A DNA stretch of 64,000 bases, taken from the NCBI GenBank assembly GCA_958299035.1, contig CATQJL010000223.1, positions 4,210,359 to 4,274,358 of the forward strand. The letters run 5' to 3'. This DNA is from Cylicocyclus nassatus. Its lineage: Eukaryota > Nematoda > Chromadorea > Rhabditida > Strongylidae. This document shows, in pieces, positions 1 through 11,262 of this stretch. Made by a program: the position numbers and the translations under genes. Position 1 is the stretch's first letter. Each line of letters opens with the position of its first letter. A model generated the notes under the pieces. It had not been told where the DNA came from, did not search any database, and saw nothing but the letters and a program-made list of their open reading frames with translations.

Positions 1-1084
1 GGTATTACCACTTTTTGAGGTCTCTCTCTAGTAATAGAACTTCTAGTCTCAAAGAAGTTGGCAGGGAGTTGGCAATCTCCGAATAATATTTTGTGAGCCA
101 TAATAAGATCAAACTTCCGTCTTCTATTGATAGGCTGACCAATCCTAAGACCTTATTTCGATCCTTTCCGTTGGGTAAAAGCTCGTATTTGAGACCTTTG
201 GTTCTAATCAACAACTTCCTTGTAAAGCTGTTTTGTACTCTTTCTAGTACTTGTACAATTCTCGGCTTCATTGGATTGAAGATTACCGTTTACTCCAGTA
301 AAGGTCTTTACACCTTATATGCCCTCATGAGAATATCAAAATCAGTTGTGGAAAGGGCTCTAAACAGATTATATACTGCCGAAATTCCTTTACCTTCAAT
401 ATTTTCGCAATGTTTATCGAAATCCAGCCGACTATCACTAAAAATCCTAGATCTCTTATCTCTTCAACATAATCAAGAACTTCACCCTTTATCTAATAAT
501 TGTAATCGATGACCGGAGGTCCGAGGTGAAGAACTTTGGTTTTGTCTCGTGAAATGGGCAATTGCCAGGTATCAGACCATTCTACTACTCGCTTTAGTGC
601 TTCTTGCATTTTTTTTTCTTATCTGCTACTCCGTCTACTGAATTGTATATCTTGAAGTCGTCGGCAAATCCACAGCATGTCACTCCTACCTTATTGGGGA
701 CAACACTCCGCCTTGTGGGACTCCACTAGGCACTGCCCTCAGGCTAGAAAAAGCTTCTCCAATATGAACACTGATGGTACGATTATCCAGAAAGGAAGCA
801 ATCCATGAAACAATAGAAGGATGAATTCCAACTAGTTTTTGTATAAGTCTCGAATGCGACACCTTGTCATATGCTCTCGTAAAATCCAGATAGACAACAT
901 CAATCCCCTTATTTTCCTCCAACCAACGGGTCCAATCATTTAGTGAGTATAACATGGAAGTTACGGTTGATTTTCCCTTCTGTCCGTGCTGTGCTTATGA
1001 GATTATGCTTTGATCTTGCAAATGTTTTAGTATTAGCTTTTTGATAATTTTCTCAAATAATCGTTCAAAAATTGATGTGATACT
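1..1084 (-). pseudogene. LINE reverse transcriptase fragment, C-terminal part (CR1/jockey-like)
   Basis: Read on the minus strand this is the back half of a non-LTR retrotransposon reverse transcriptase. Motif A (YLDFTRAYDKVSH) lies around 870-900 and motif B (SGVPQGGVLSP) around 690-725. A FADD catalytic motif follows in another frame around 640-670, after a roughly 50-bp deletion relative to the right-arm copy. The downstream VQNSFTRKLLIRTKG segment (about 180-250) matches the LINE at 62,724-63,925, so both belong to one family. Frames shift several times and the element runs off the window, so it is dead. The Penelope-like element at 1,085 splits it from its N-terminal part at 2,836-3,030. 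The palindrome's outer edge lies inside this element. Confidence 0.85.
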
Positions 1085-1140
1085 AGTAAGTAGATCAAAT
1101 GCTCTCTTATCTTCAAACCTGGGCATTTTGTGAAGTGTCA

Positions 1141-1408
1141 GTATATGCCGTGTTATGCCAAACCAGGTTTTTGGTGGATCTTTATTGGACCTGACGGTTT
1201 CGACAGTCTCGTCTTCTTCAGAGGTCTGAACGAAGATCATAGGTTTTTTTCGAATCTGGACTTATACCGCCAAGAGCCTCCTCTCTCATCGCGCCAGTCT
1301 AGACCTACTCATAGGCTAGCAGCGTGAGATCATCGAGGTTTGGAAACGAGCCGACCTTGGAGGATCCACCGCATTTCAGTAAGCCCGCACAGATAGTCAG
1401 TAACGGAG
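1141..1408 (+). repeat. Left inverted terminal repeat of Penelope-like element
   Basis: Reverse complement of 2,573-2,835 with few differences. Inverted terminal copies are one of the arrangements known for Penelope-like elements. Confidence 0.85.
1197..1221 (-). ncRNA. Hammerhead-like core motif in Penelope-like terminus
   Basis: On the minus strand the order CTGAAGA, a GAC...GTC hairpin, then GAAAC resembles the hammerhead ribozyme core (CUGANGA, stem II, GAAA) known from Penelope-like element termini. The stem is short and the base next to the core is unpaired, so self-cleavage is uncertain. Confidence 0.4.
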
Positions 1409-1905
1409 CATGTATGACTTGTAACATCTTCAAGTGGTCTGGGACTTATTACTCTCAGATACGAGGACTCGCTATGGGTCAATGCCTAGCGCCTGTCCTC
1501 GCGATATGTTTCATGAGCAGAATTGAGGAACCAGTACTTGAACGCATGCCTTTGATGTACTGTCGTTACATCGACGACTGTTGTGTGATAACCTCCACTC
1601 AAGCTGAAATGGATTTCAACATCTTGAACAAACAGTCCCAGTACATCAGACTCACCCGAGAAACACCGCATAACGGATGGCTTCCTTATCTCAATACCCA
1701 GATTAATTTGTCTGACGGTATTTTGCGTGTTAAGTGGTATCGTAAGGAAACCTCCAAGAACATTTTGATCCACGCCAACTCAGCTCACCCCGCAGCAACA
1801 AAAAGAACAGTTATTCACAACATGATCAAGACTGCTACAGCGGTGTGCACGGGCAACGGTCGAACGGTTCGAATCGCGAAAACTGGCAATGAAAATCGCG
1901 CGTAG
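1324..1905 (+). pseudogene. Penelope-type reverse transcriptase, C-terminal half
   Basis: The 193-codon frame contains GLAMGQCLAPVLA (RT motif B region), the catalytic box CRYIDDCCVI (YIDD), LPYLNTQI and KWYRKETSKN. This order is characteristic of Penelope-like reverse transcriptases. Motifs 1 to A are absent, so only about the second half of the domain is present, and the start codon at 1,324 lies in the inverted terminal repeat. Near 1,875 the frame shifts. The natural continuation (NGYVQQEQHRKSY) runs in frame 2 from about 1,888 and leads toward the endonuclease. Both aspartates of YIDD are intact. Encoded role: priming and copying element RNA at the insertion site. This copy cannot make a full protein. 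Confidence 0.85.
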
Positions 1906-1995
1906 TAACGGCTATGTACAACAGGAACAACACCGTAAATCTTACACGCAGTTTGAAAAACATGTCCGTGAGCGCTGCGAAAACAAAATACCTCT

Positions 1996-2448
1996 TTGCT
2001 TCCCGTTCATATCAGAAGAGTCAGTGCGGCGATTAGACAATGCATAAACCGAACTCAACTGCAGAATGATATCATGCTTGTCGATATTCCGAATGTTAAC
2101 TTGAAGAAGCAGTTAGTTCGCAACAGGATGTACGATAACGAATGCGTCTTAGAACAATGCATTGTATGCCCCTACGGAAGAACTGGAGATTGTGCAAAGG
2201 CAGGTATAATATACCAGTTGGAGCGTTTGGACTGTCAAGATTGCTATATAGGAGAGACGGGTAGAATGCTAGGTATAAGGCTGAAGGAACATCTGACCGG
2301 GCAAAGGCGAGGATTACTTACAACACCGTTGGGACGACATAAGGCTGAGAAACATGGTGGGAATGATTATAAAATTAAACTATTTTATCGTATGAGACTG
2401 AGATATGCGCTAGAAAAGTACTTGAAGCAGCGTGGATATGTGCAATAA
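1996..2448 (+). pseudogene. GIY-YIG endonuclease domain of the Penelope-like element
   Basis: The frame shows a Cys-rich lead (CIVCPYGRTGDC), then GIIYQLERLDCQDCYIGETG and RLKEHLTG. This is the GIY-YIG nuclease core with its catalytic Arg/Glu region, typical of the C-terminus of Penelope-like proteins. The nuclease nicks target DNA for primed reverse transcription. Upstream residues of the same protein (about 1,907-2,040) are in another frame. After about 2,392 the frame shifts again: the family-typical ending (KPKMNLKNECLS, stop near 2,570) lies in another frame. With the two upstream frameshifts, the copy is non-functional. Confidence 0.86.
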
Positions 2449-2572
2449 AACCGAAAATGAATCTCAAGAATGAATGTCTGTCAATCAGCAGTGATCTCAT
2501 ACCGTATCTATCGTTATGTGATCTCACAACCGCACATAAAAGCCTTGACAAGCTGGGTGACACTCAGTGACG

Positions 2573-2835
2573 TCCGTTACTGACTATCTGTGCGGGCTTA
2601 CTGAAATGCGGTGGATCCAAGGTCGGCTCGTTTCCAAACCTCGATGATCTCACGCTGCTAGCCTATGAGTAGGTCTAGACTGGCGCGGTAAGAGAGGAGG
2701 CTCTTGGGGGTATAAGTCCAAATTCGAAAAAACCTATGATCTTCGTTCAGAAGTCTGAAGAAGACGAGACTGTCGAAACCGTCAGGTCCAATAAAGATCT
2801 ACCAAAAACCTGGTTTGGCATAACACGGCATATAC
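2573..2835 (-). repeat. Right inverted terminal repeat of Penelope-like element
   Basis: Inverted copy of 1,141-1,408. It ends directly at the 12-bp target duplication and lacks the 56 bp present outside the left copy. Confidence 0.85.
2755..2779 (+). ncRNA. Hammerhead-like core motif, second terminus
   Basis: Identical motif to 1,197-1,221 in the opposite orientation, in the right inverted terminal repeat. Confidence 0.4.
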
Positions 2836-3030
2836 TGATGTGATACTCACTGGCCGATGACTGGAGACACTACCGTGTTGTTTCTTTTTTAGGAATAGGT
2901 GTCACAAAAGAGACCTTCCATCTATGCGGGACTTCTGATCGCATCAAGCTAAGATTGAATATGAACTGTAACGGTCTTGAAATGACACGTGCCGCCTCTT
3001 TGATAAAATGCAAGGGCTGGAGTCAGGAAG
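2836..3030 (-). pseudogene. LINE reverse transcriptase, N-terminal part
   Basis: Minus-strand continuation of the LINE interrupted by the Penelope-like insertion. It mirrors the right-arm frame at 35,666-35,842 (LMRSEVPHRWKVSFVTPIPK, then RPVSITSIFERL, RT motifs 1 and 2). Confidence 0.75.
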
Positions 3031-4530
3031 TCAGAGATTTAGACTCAGGCCATTTGCGGAGTAGCTCATAAATCTCGACATCATTGAAATAAGCACAATC
3101 CTTTGAAGGCAGCGTCCGGGCAGGTTTGACGAATTACAAGAAAAATGGAACGAGACCAGAGAAGATACTAGCGGGTTTCTCAATCATTCTCATTCAAGGG
3201 ATTGCTTGTTTTGTTGATCAAATTTAATTCCAGTTTTCTCCCTGTATTGCTTCGAATTATCACAGGAGTAAGCCAGCTGTATGCAAATTTTCCAGATGTC
3301 AAGCATAGTCTTCACATTATATTTTTCTTGGATTACCGCTTTCGGCTGTGAGCCTCTAGCTGTTACAGGATTAAAATAATACCAGTGCGTCACCTCCGCT
3401 TCGCGGAGGTTCGCACTGGCTCCTTATCCGTATGCCTTTCTCATGTTCGCATGAAAACGGCTTTGAAACTCATCACGCGATGCTGAGCATCACAAATGAA
3501 TCGTAAACAACTGTTCATTCATGAAGCCTTTCAATGTAAGATCGGTAATTTTGAGAGAAAAAAAACTTTGTTGCACGGAAGCAAATGCGAATTTGAACGG
3601 ATTACTGAATTTATTTTAGTTTGATAATCGTCTTAAGGATAATAGTCACCTTGGGCTACATTTCAGTGCAAAAATCTTTTCGGGTTTTTCAAATAAAACA
3701 TTGCCAAATCGACTTTCTACGCGCTCATCACTTTTTGGCGCTGTTTTCGCAGAAAAGCAAACTTTTTGAGCACTTTTTGGGCTAGAATTCATGGCGCGCA
3801 GAGTTACTTGTCAGGCAAATCATAACTTTGCAAACAGTAGAATTAGCGAGCCAGTTTTGCGTGCCAAAAGGACCGCGTGGACCCGTTTGACGCGCAAATT
3901 TTGAGAGACCTGCTTATTGAACCGGCTCATCCTTGTGCATGGTGGGCCTACATGCTGGCGCGGTATGTTATGCAAGATTGCAGCCCAATAGTTTAGTTGC
4001 AGCTTCCTCTATGAATTTCGTGACAGACAGATTTTCACACATACAGACGCACCCAAAAAACAGACGGCCTTAGCGCGTTATTATAGTAGGATTGGCTCAT
4101 GGTAGAGCCAGTGAGGGAGACGGTATGCTAGCTGTCCAAAAGTTAATGGGCTCTGACACCATATGTTTGGAAAGGGGTTGGGTTCTTCATTTGAAAATAA
4201 AATTTGTGAGTTTCATGGGCCTCTTTGAGGTGCGACATGAGGTGTAAATCATCATAGACAGTTCTCTCCCAAATCCGCTGCTCTTCATCCTAAAAGCCGT
4301 TGCCGAAAGAACCTCGCAAATTTTGTCACCTTTCGCCGTGGAAAACAAAAGACCGTTGTCAAAGATTTTTCGAAGGATTCCAAATATAACTGAGAGAGAA
4401 ACCAGCTGTACGCATGGGTAGGTCGTAAGCCGCTAATCCTGTTGAATCAAAGGATAAGTATAACATTTTATGAGAAAAATCTAGGCATACTTGGCGCTGT
4501 TGCTTTTGGTATATGCAAGAAGGAGAAGAG
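3031..4530. other. Non-coding arm sequence, no gene seen
   Basis: No convincing coding frame. It contains the motif GAAGGCAGCGTCCGGGCA at about 3,104-3,121, which is also the terminus of the element at 41,901-44,983, and a GC-rich hairpin around 3,388-3,418 (CCTCCGCTTCGCGGAGG). Both recur in the right arm. Confidence 0.6.
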
Positions 4531-5732
4531 GGAAGGAAGTTCCAACTTACAATGGTCGGCCGCCTCAACGTGGCGTGGGGGTGCCACCGGGTGTCGAACT
4601 GGCGATGCACAGCCGAGTGTATACTCTGGTAGGACCTCCCAAGTTGCGAAGGAGTTCGACGTTTCCTTTTTCGGCCGGATGCCAAGCTAAGAGCCGGCCA
4701 GGCTAGATCCACGCCGTCTGGTTTTCCGGTCGCTAGGCGCTTCTCCCCGCTCAACATCCGGGTCAGCGATTGCCCTGTGGAAATCAAGAGTAGGCCTAGT
4801 AAATCTGCTCTTGTAGGGGAACAATTTTCATTACTCCGTCAGCAAGAAGATGTTGTAAAACCCTGTACATCGGATCCCACCTACGGCGCCGGGTGGTAGC
4901 AAGAACGTCAGGGTCCACAGGGCGCCTTTTGGATGGGACAGAAACGACACGTCTGCCCGGACGAACGCCATGGAGACTGCCTCATGCTCTGCATCTACAA
5001 AGCCAGGACAGTCTCCACAAACGCTGACCTCCACGCTCTTCTCGACGCTGCAAAGCATATCAAGTACCATATCATCGCTCTGCAGGAAACGAAGTCCGAG
5101 AAGAAGGAGGTGCGACGATGGATAATTGGACGCTCATCATTCGTGGTGAGAAGGTCCCATCAAGAAACTGGAGGCGTTGGCTTTGTCGTCCACCCATCTA
5201 TCGTCCATCTTGTCGATTCGCATGAGATCCTATCCCTCGACTCGCCATCCTAAGGCTACGACCTCCACGTCAGAAGACCATCAGCATCATCAACTGCTAT
5301 TCTCCAACATCAGCAGCTGACGACTCAGAACTAGATGCTTTTTACGAAGATGTGGAGGAGGTCGTCCGCAACGGGAAGTCCTTCTACAAGTTCGTTGTGG
5401 GCGACTTCAACGCGAAAATCGGGATGTCACTGAAAAAGGAATATAGGATCGGGAAGTTTGAATATGGGCTCAAAAACGAAACCGGCAACCGTTTCGTTGG
5501 GCTTCTCTTCGCCGCACGACTCTTCCATGGAAATTCCATCTTCATGAAAAAAGAACATCGCCGGTGGACATGGGAATCGCCCAACGTAACGACTCACGCG
5601 GAGATTGACCATATTTTAACCAACCGAAGGTGGAGTTTGCTCGATGTCTCAGTAGTTCCATCCTTCTGCAGTGGCTCCAATCACCGCCTCCTTCGAGTGA
5701 AGATACGACTGGAGGAGCTCACATGTGACTGA
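4531..5732 (+). mobile_element. RTE-type LINE fragment, 5' region plus endonuclease (left arm)
   Basis: GC-richer than its surroundings and mirrored exactly in the right arm (33,039-34,240), so it was present before the inverted duplication. It starts with untranslated-type sequence and ends abruptly after the endonuclease domain, with no RT following. Confidence 0.75.
4933..5732 (+). pseudogene. RTE LINE apurinic-type endonuclease (left arm)
   Basis: Two frames, 4,933-5,253 and 5,352-5,732, joined by a frameshift near 5,240, encode an APE-type endonuclease of an RTE retrotransposon. Visible landmarks in order: LCIYKARTVSTNADLHALL, IIALQETKS (catalytic Glu), [18 protein letters not shown] around 5,285, [30 protein letters not shown] and [12 protein letters not shown]. 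The last motif is normally SDHRLL. Here the Asp is Asn, which together with the frameshift argues for a dead enzyme. The right-arm copy has the same change. The domain would nick target DNA. The following RT is missing. Confidence 0.88.
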
Positions 5733-5879
5733 CCCATCGAGGAGGAAGGCCACCGACCAACTGACGGACCCAGAGCTTCGTCCTACCTGCTGGGTCTGGT
5801 GTCTGAGTCGTTGCAACAGCAATTCATCTACAGCCTTAACATGCTGCACATCACGGCGGACGAAGATGCTCAAAGTTCT

Positions 5880-6020
5880 TTTCAAAGCTTGCCTTGCCCT
5901 ATCGAATAGCGCCCCTCACACACATTTATAAGTCTTCGTTTTGTTGTTCTGGCATGAAAGACGACATTTTTTACTTTCCAACCTTAATAATCTGTCGACG
6001 TTCAAGCGCAGTGCCTCATC
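5880..6020 (+). repeat. Dispersed repeat, about 140 bp
   Basis: Closely similar to 15,101-15,255 in the same arm (shared blocks ATCGAATAGCGCCCCTCACA and CATCAAA followed by TTGAGGTACT or TTCAAGTACT) and to the mirrored positions at 32,750-32,890 and 19,770-19,920. Family unknown. Confidence 0.6.
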
Positions 6021-6777
6021 AAAGTTGAGGTACTGGATTACAGGTATTACAAGGTACAGGTATTACTGTATTTATACCAGTTTTACTGTATTACACTTCA
6101 TTCACCTAAGTTTTTCATTTTTTCATACTTTATTCCTTAGTCCTATTGCGCATATGCACGCCAAATCCCGCGCGATTTCTTCATCTACGCGTTGCGAACG
6201 AGCCATTTTTCGGTAGCGGGAAATTTTCAGAAAATTGTTCGCCACAAAATTCAGTCACATAATTTCACACTGGAGCTTCTCAGTTAAGCCCTACAGGCCC
6301 TGTGCACGTACATACTAAGAGTTTCATACCATATTGCCATCTGTGCGTTGCAGACGAGTCATTTGAATTCACATCTTCACTGGCCACTTAGCAAAATTTT
6401 TGGAAAAAGTGCTTATTACACCTTCCATTCACATAATTTTTTCGTAATTCATATTTTGTCTCCATTAGCCTCTCTTCGTTCGCTTACCAAATTTCGTGCC
6501 ATATAGTTATGCATACATTGAGAGCTATTCATGTATGATGTTTCAAGTAGCATCGTTTGAGCGACGTCGCGCGTGCGGCAATTAGGTACGACGCGGTTTG
6601 ATGTATGAACTCCAGTGTTCGCCTGTTGAGGCACATAACATGGTTGAAAGCAGAGAGCATGAACTACCAAATTTTTTTCGGGGCTTCGCCCCGGACCTTG
6701 CAAGAACGATATCCCCTTTGCTTTTTTACTCGAAACGATTTCCAGCTGTCATTTGCCAACCTCGTGCCGGGCCCTGT
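6021..6777. other. Non-coding arm sequence, no gene seen
   Basis: AT-rich sequence with short unconvincing frames. A GC hairpin (CGGGGCTTCGCCCCGG) sits near 6,678. Mirrored at about 32,000-32,745. Confidence 0.5.
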
Positions 6778-7915
6778 TTGGGTCTTCTTCGGGCGCTGAT
6801 TGCCAGGGATATACAATGCGTTTGACGGGGCCAGCGCCGCGTAGTGCAGTTACACACCTGCGCGCGAGCGCTACCGTCGGCTGCAGCGTGTAGAGACCAT
6901 GCCGCGCAAAGCGGCGTGGTCCTAGAATTATCTACGCTTTCTTCTTCTTCCTTAGCTTTTTCTCTGTTTTGCTTCCAAATTTCTGAGCTTTTCCTGTCTA
7001 AAACACTACTTCGGTGCTCTCCTGAGATCTCTCAAAGTATCATTGCGCGAAGTGGAAGACAAAATGGAGGTTTGAGGTGTGCCACTATAGGGCAACTTTG
7101 ACTCTGGGAGCAAACACGACACGTCGCTATCAACGTTTATTGTGACACTGACGAAGCTTACAACAGAAGAGCCCCGTTGACCCCCGAACCCGCCCGCTTT
7201 ACTGCGCGATGATATGTGTAGGTCGGTTCGGCCACAATACGTAGCGAATGGCCGAACACCCCGTTGACCCCCGAACCCGCCCGCTTTACTGCGGGATGAT
7301 TAATGTATAGGTCGGTTCGGCCACAATACGTAGCAAATGACCGAACATGAGATATAAAAAAAGATGTAATCTAAATCATTTCATTGGAGAATTCTGACAA
7401 CGGCTGGTGCTCTTCCCCTTTACAGCTAAAGGTGATGTGAGGTGTAATTATGTCGTATAGGTTGGAAGAACATTTTGAGTAAACAGCGCCAACGCATTTT
7501 TCACTCAAACTTAGACGATATACGATTATGCCCGCTGAAACAGAGTCGATATAATGAATCATGACATCCGGAATCAGCCATTTGTAGAAGGCCTGGATGA
7601 AATGGAAGATGTCATGAGAAAAACGCTCAAGGATTTGATGTCTCCTTCTTTAGCTGCAAAAAAATCATATCCGGTATCAAGACAAATCGCATATGAGCGT
7701 AGAAGCAAGGGAAATGGGAATACGCCGCTACAAAAAGGAAAAAATACAAGATACAATAATAAAAACAAGGTCCGCGATATTGTGCGCAGCATGGTCCCTG
7801 CACGCTGCGTCTACCTTAACGCTCGCGCGTAGATGTGTGACGCACTATGCGGCGCTGGCCTTATTGTACGCATTGTACAAACTTGTCATAAAAGCCCGAA
7901 GGCGACATTTCCGAT
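6778..7915 (+). mobile_element. Unclassified element with inverted ends (left arm)
   Basis: About 100 bp near 6,810-6,910 (GGCCAGCGCCGCGTAGTGC region) recurs inverted at 7,785-7,885, and similarity continues outward through a CGAAG-rich stretch. The inside holds a tandem duplication and a 92-codon frame (7,554-7,832) without recognisable domains. The boundaries are approximate. The right-arm copy is 30,848-31,985. Confidence 0.5.
7172..7347 (+). repeat. Tandem duplication, about 87-bp unit, two copies
   Basis: Both units begin CCCCGTTGACCCCCGAACCC and end in CCGAACA. They start at 7,172 and 7,259. Within a unit GGTCGGTTCGGCC forms a partial inverted repeat with GGCCGAAC. Confidence 0.85.
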
Positions 7916-7985
7916 TTGGCCTTCTTTTAGTTTTCAATTTCCATTTCAAAATAAATGCGTTAGGTGCACATATGATTATCTTATA

Positions 7986-8547
7986 CTAGCTGGATTACCC
8001 GGCTGCGCCCAGCTCTATCGATAACTATAAAGGTTCCATTCCTATCCCTGTGCAACCTTTCCCTGTGCCCATTTCTACATGCAATTCCCTACTCCGTTGT
8101 GTTAGTAATCAGTATGCTCACCTACTTCCTCACCAACCCCCAGCCCTGTTGCTCAAACTTCGCAAAAAATCAATAAAATTGATAAAAGTAAGGATAGTGC
8201 TGATAGCCTTATTCGGCTATCCGGGCCCCAAATGTTTTTGTGATGGATATTGCTCAAACTCGGTATATGAAAGTTATTCGACCAGCTGATGACGAATATT
8301 AGTAAGTTCGCGCGATAGTCCCATTTTCTGGGATTACGGTGGGTACACTTAAGAAGCTAAAATCATGGATTGCGCTGAAACTTTGCTTAGGGGGCTACCC
8401 CCCCCCCCCCCTATGAAAACTCCCAGCCCCCTAGGTGAACTCTGCAAAAAAATCGATAAAAATTGATAAAATCGATATAGATCGATGACGGAAAGTAGCC
8501 TATGACACCCGCCGGGGCTCGAAGTGTATGTGTGCCAAGTTTGGTGT
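7986..8547 (-). mobile_element. Helitron-like fragment, 3' end (left arm)
   Basis: On the minus strand it ends in CCGGGTAATCCAGCTAG followed by T, the CTAG-T type terminus of this window's Helitron-like family. It contains the family's ATCGAT-rich segments and the block ACACTTCGAGCCCCGGCGGG. The 5' end is missing: it is truncated against the foldback at 8,548. A run of C lies at about 8,398-8,410. Confidence 0.65.
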
Positions 8548-9121
8548 CAAGATCGACATTTTTCAAGGTGGATCACGAAAAATTTTGGAAGTATTTTATT
8601 TGATAGAGAAAATTTTGCGCATTACAGTGGTACCTTTTTTATGAATTAAAACGAAGTAGATCGAGAGTTAGAAGCAAATGAAGAGAAATTCTTCACTTTT
8701 GCAGTTTTTGAGCATGCTCAAAAAAGCTTGAAAACGTCACAGAAAAGGCGAAAAAGTCATAAGCATGGGTTTTGTAACCTTCCTTTTCTAGCTGAGCGAA
8801 AATCGTGCCAATCGGGAGCAATTTTCATTTTCGTGAAAAACGCACACGAAATTAAAAATTGCTTCCGATTGGCACGTTTTTCGTTCATTTAGAAAGGGAA
8901 GGTCACAAAACCCATGTTTATTCTGTGAACGTTTTCAAGCTATTTTGAGTATGCTCAAAAATTGCAAAAGTGAAGAAATTCCCTTTATTTGCTTCTAACT
9001 CTCGATCCACTTCGTTTTGATTCATGAAAAAGGTACCACTGTAATGTGCGAAATTTTCTCTGACGAATAAAAATACTTCCTGAAATTTTCGTGATCCAGC
9101 TTGAGAAATGTCGATCTTGAC
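8548..9121. repeat. Large foldback repeat (left arm)
   Basis: 574-bp imperfect palindrome centred near 8,838. GTCAAGATCGACATTT on the left returns as AAATGTCGATCTTGAC on the right, with matching blocks throughout (GGTACC, GATCGAGAGTTAGAAGCAAA, GCCAATCGG). No coding sequence. Mirrored at 27,352-27,925. Confidence 0.85.
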
Positions 9122-9489
9122 TAATTTCATTCAATTGCCTTTAGCTCTCGAACTTACCAACGCTAATTCATGGCAAAGGTACCGCTATAAAAAAGGTTTC
9201 CTCTTTCATACAAAAATAATTTTGAGGAAAATCGTCGAGAAGAAAAGAAGTTATGATTTTTTGAACATCCGGCGCAAGAACTTTTGCACCCACCTAATAT
9301 TTCTATGTAAGCATTTCAAAATATTTGAAATAAATCATGTTTTGATTGTATCCATTAGAAATGAGTAAGTTTTTCAATTGTAGAATTTTTTGATAAAATC
9401 GTCGAGATGAGTGCAAATACGCGCAATTCTTAGTGTTTCTGTGTAAACAATTGCGTTTTTGATGTGGTTGGATACACCAGAAGTAATGT
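9122..9489. other. AT-rich sequence with one mariner-like terminus
   Basis: A mariner-type inverted-repeat end (GCGCAAGAACTTTTGCACCC then ACCTAA, reading inward on minus) ends at about 9,299 next to TA. Its partner end is not recognisable. No gene seen. Confidence 0.5.
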
Positions 9490-9656
9490 GTATAAATCTT
9501 TTAACTTAAAAATGAAAACTATCAGTTTTGTTATATAGTTTAGTCATAATTCTGTTATTAACAATTGTAATATTCAAGTCCAAGTAATTACAATGTAAAC
9601 AATTTATATGAGTAGTTTCTATAATTAGTTTGTTATCATATACGTTCTTGATATTA

Positions 9657-10551
9657 TTAGGTTGTCCCGAAAGTTTTGTCGGTTTTTTCAAACCACTGTA
9701 ATACCGCGCACAATAAAAGCCTGAGTGAGTTTCAACATGCATTCGATGCAGCTTCTCCTTCTCTTTCCTATGGGTACATTTTCATACCATAATCTTGTGT
9801 GCTTTTTTTGATAATTGCCAAAATTCTCCACCTGTCAATTTTACCTGCTCAAAGTTAGGCTAATTTTTAAAAATTTTATTACATAGTTTCGAGAAGGATT
9901 AACTATGGGTCAAATAGAGCAACTCTCGGACTACAAGATTTTTTTTTGGACTCTCCTAATCTGCTGACTTCAGCTTCAAAAAATTATTTCACTGGAGGTC
10001 TCGATCTTTGGCAAAGTCATGAAACACGCAGCTGCATAAAATACATGAAAGCTTTCAAATTTTCTGCATATTGAAACATGATTCTTACTAAACATCATTT
10101 ATGCAACATAACCGACTTTGATTCGCTTCGAAAAACAGCTTTTTGGTATTTTTGGTACTTTTACGTGTTGAACTCAACCAAAAGGCCGCGGTTTTTATTA
10201 AATAAATAATTATAACGGATTTGGTAAACACGGTTAATGTAATTTAAAAAAGATACAGTGTAGCCAAAGGTTTGCTCTACATAACAGTTACCAGCGCTTT
10301 TTGAGAACATCAGAATAAAAAATTTCAAAATTCAGGAAAGATTTTCAGTTACGCCAAATGTACTTACTGTAAAGCTACTCGAAAAGCCATGGCGATAACA
10401 TTGCAAAGACAGGGTAAATCAGAGAGCAAGTATAACTGTAAGAAAGAGGATAAAAACTGAATCAAATGGTCCTTGAGTCGCTTATGGGTTGGTGTTCTGT
10501 GAGTTTTTGTGAGCGATGAAAGAAACCGACAAAACTTTCGGGACAACCTAA
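9657..10551 (+). mobile_element. Mariner-like MITE, TTAGGTTGTCC family (left arm)
   Basis: Termini TTAGGTTGTCCCGAAAGTTT and its inverted copy, each flanked by TA. The 895-bp interior has no intact transposase frame. Same family as 25,411-26,292 and 53,802-54,602. It interrupts the reverse transcriptase remnant. Confidence 0.9.
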
Positions 10552-10899
10552 TATTATGAATTATAGGTTCAGTGCTATTGTGTATGATCAATAAATCATC
10601 CATATAACAAAATGCAAAAAATTGGATTTTGTAATTTAGTTTATTAATTAAGTATTCATATTCATACCAAGATAGTGTTAGATCTGCTAACAGTGGACTA
10701 AAATTACCAACCTGTGGTACTCCTATTTTTAATTTGAAAATGTATGCGCTAAATTTGCAAAAACTGTTATCAAGAATATAATCAATATCTATAAATGTAT
10801 AAAACTCAAACACTGTACCTTTGTTTGTTAGGATGTTTGTGGCTTATAGAGTTCATTGTATGTGAACCTAAGAGTCTTTTTGTTCCCCTATAAATGAGA

Positions 10900-11262
10900 C
10901 ATAGCGCAGAAGATAGGCTACTTTTCGCAACTTTTCGCTGGGCCCTTCTATCGATTTATTGATTTGTTTACTAACATCTAGGAAAATGAAAGCTATATCA
11001 TTCATTTCTCCAAGTTAAGTAGTAAGGGACGGTTAAGATCATTTACATTTTGCGGTGAGAAGGATGCGGTGTCACGAGGGAGCCGGTCAAGAAGCAAAAA
11101 GTCACCACGGATACTACGCGTGTGCTGGAACTGATTTGAAGCTGAAGCAGGAGAAGAAGAGAAAATATGATTTGAAGGAAGTGGAGGAATGGTAAGCAAA
11201 CATCTTGAAGCAGACGGTCCATTTCGGACCCTCCGCCCGGGCGGAACCGGGGACCGCAGTCA
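10900..11262 (-). mobile_element. Second Helitron-like fragment (left arm)
   Basis: Inserted in the reverse transcriptase remnant. In the better preserved right-arm copy the boundary reads TATTA-CTAGCTGCTGTCCCCGG, an inverted CTAG-T end of a Helitron-like element different from the main family. The inner boundary is approximate. Confidence 0.45.

Larger units (their letters stand above)
1085..2835 (+). mobile_element. Penelope-like element with inverted terminal repeats and 12-bp target duplication
   Basis: A 1.75-kb insertion inside the LINE. TGATGTGATACT stands at both edges (1,073-1,084 and 2,836-2,847) and occurs once, uninterrupted, at the mirrored place in the right arm (35,831-35,842). 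This gives exact boundaries. Long inverted repeats (1,141-1,408 and 2,573-2,835) flank a body encoding the C-terminal half of a Penelope-type reverse transcriptase followed by a GIY-YIG endonuclease. The left end carries about 56 bp more than the right. The coding body lacks the RT N-terminus and has frameshifts, so this copy is truncated and dead. It inserted after the palindrome formed. Confidence 0.88.
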
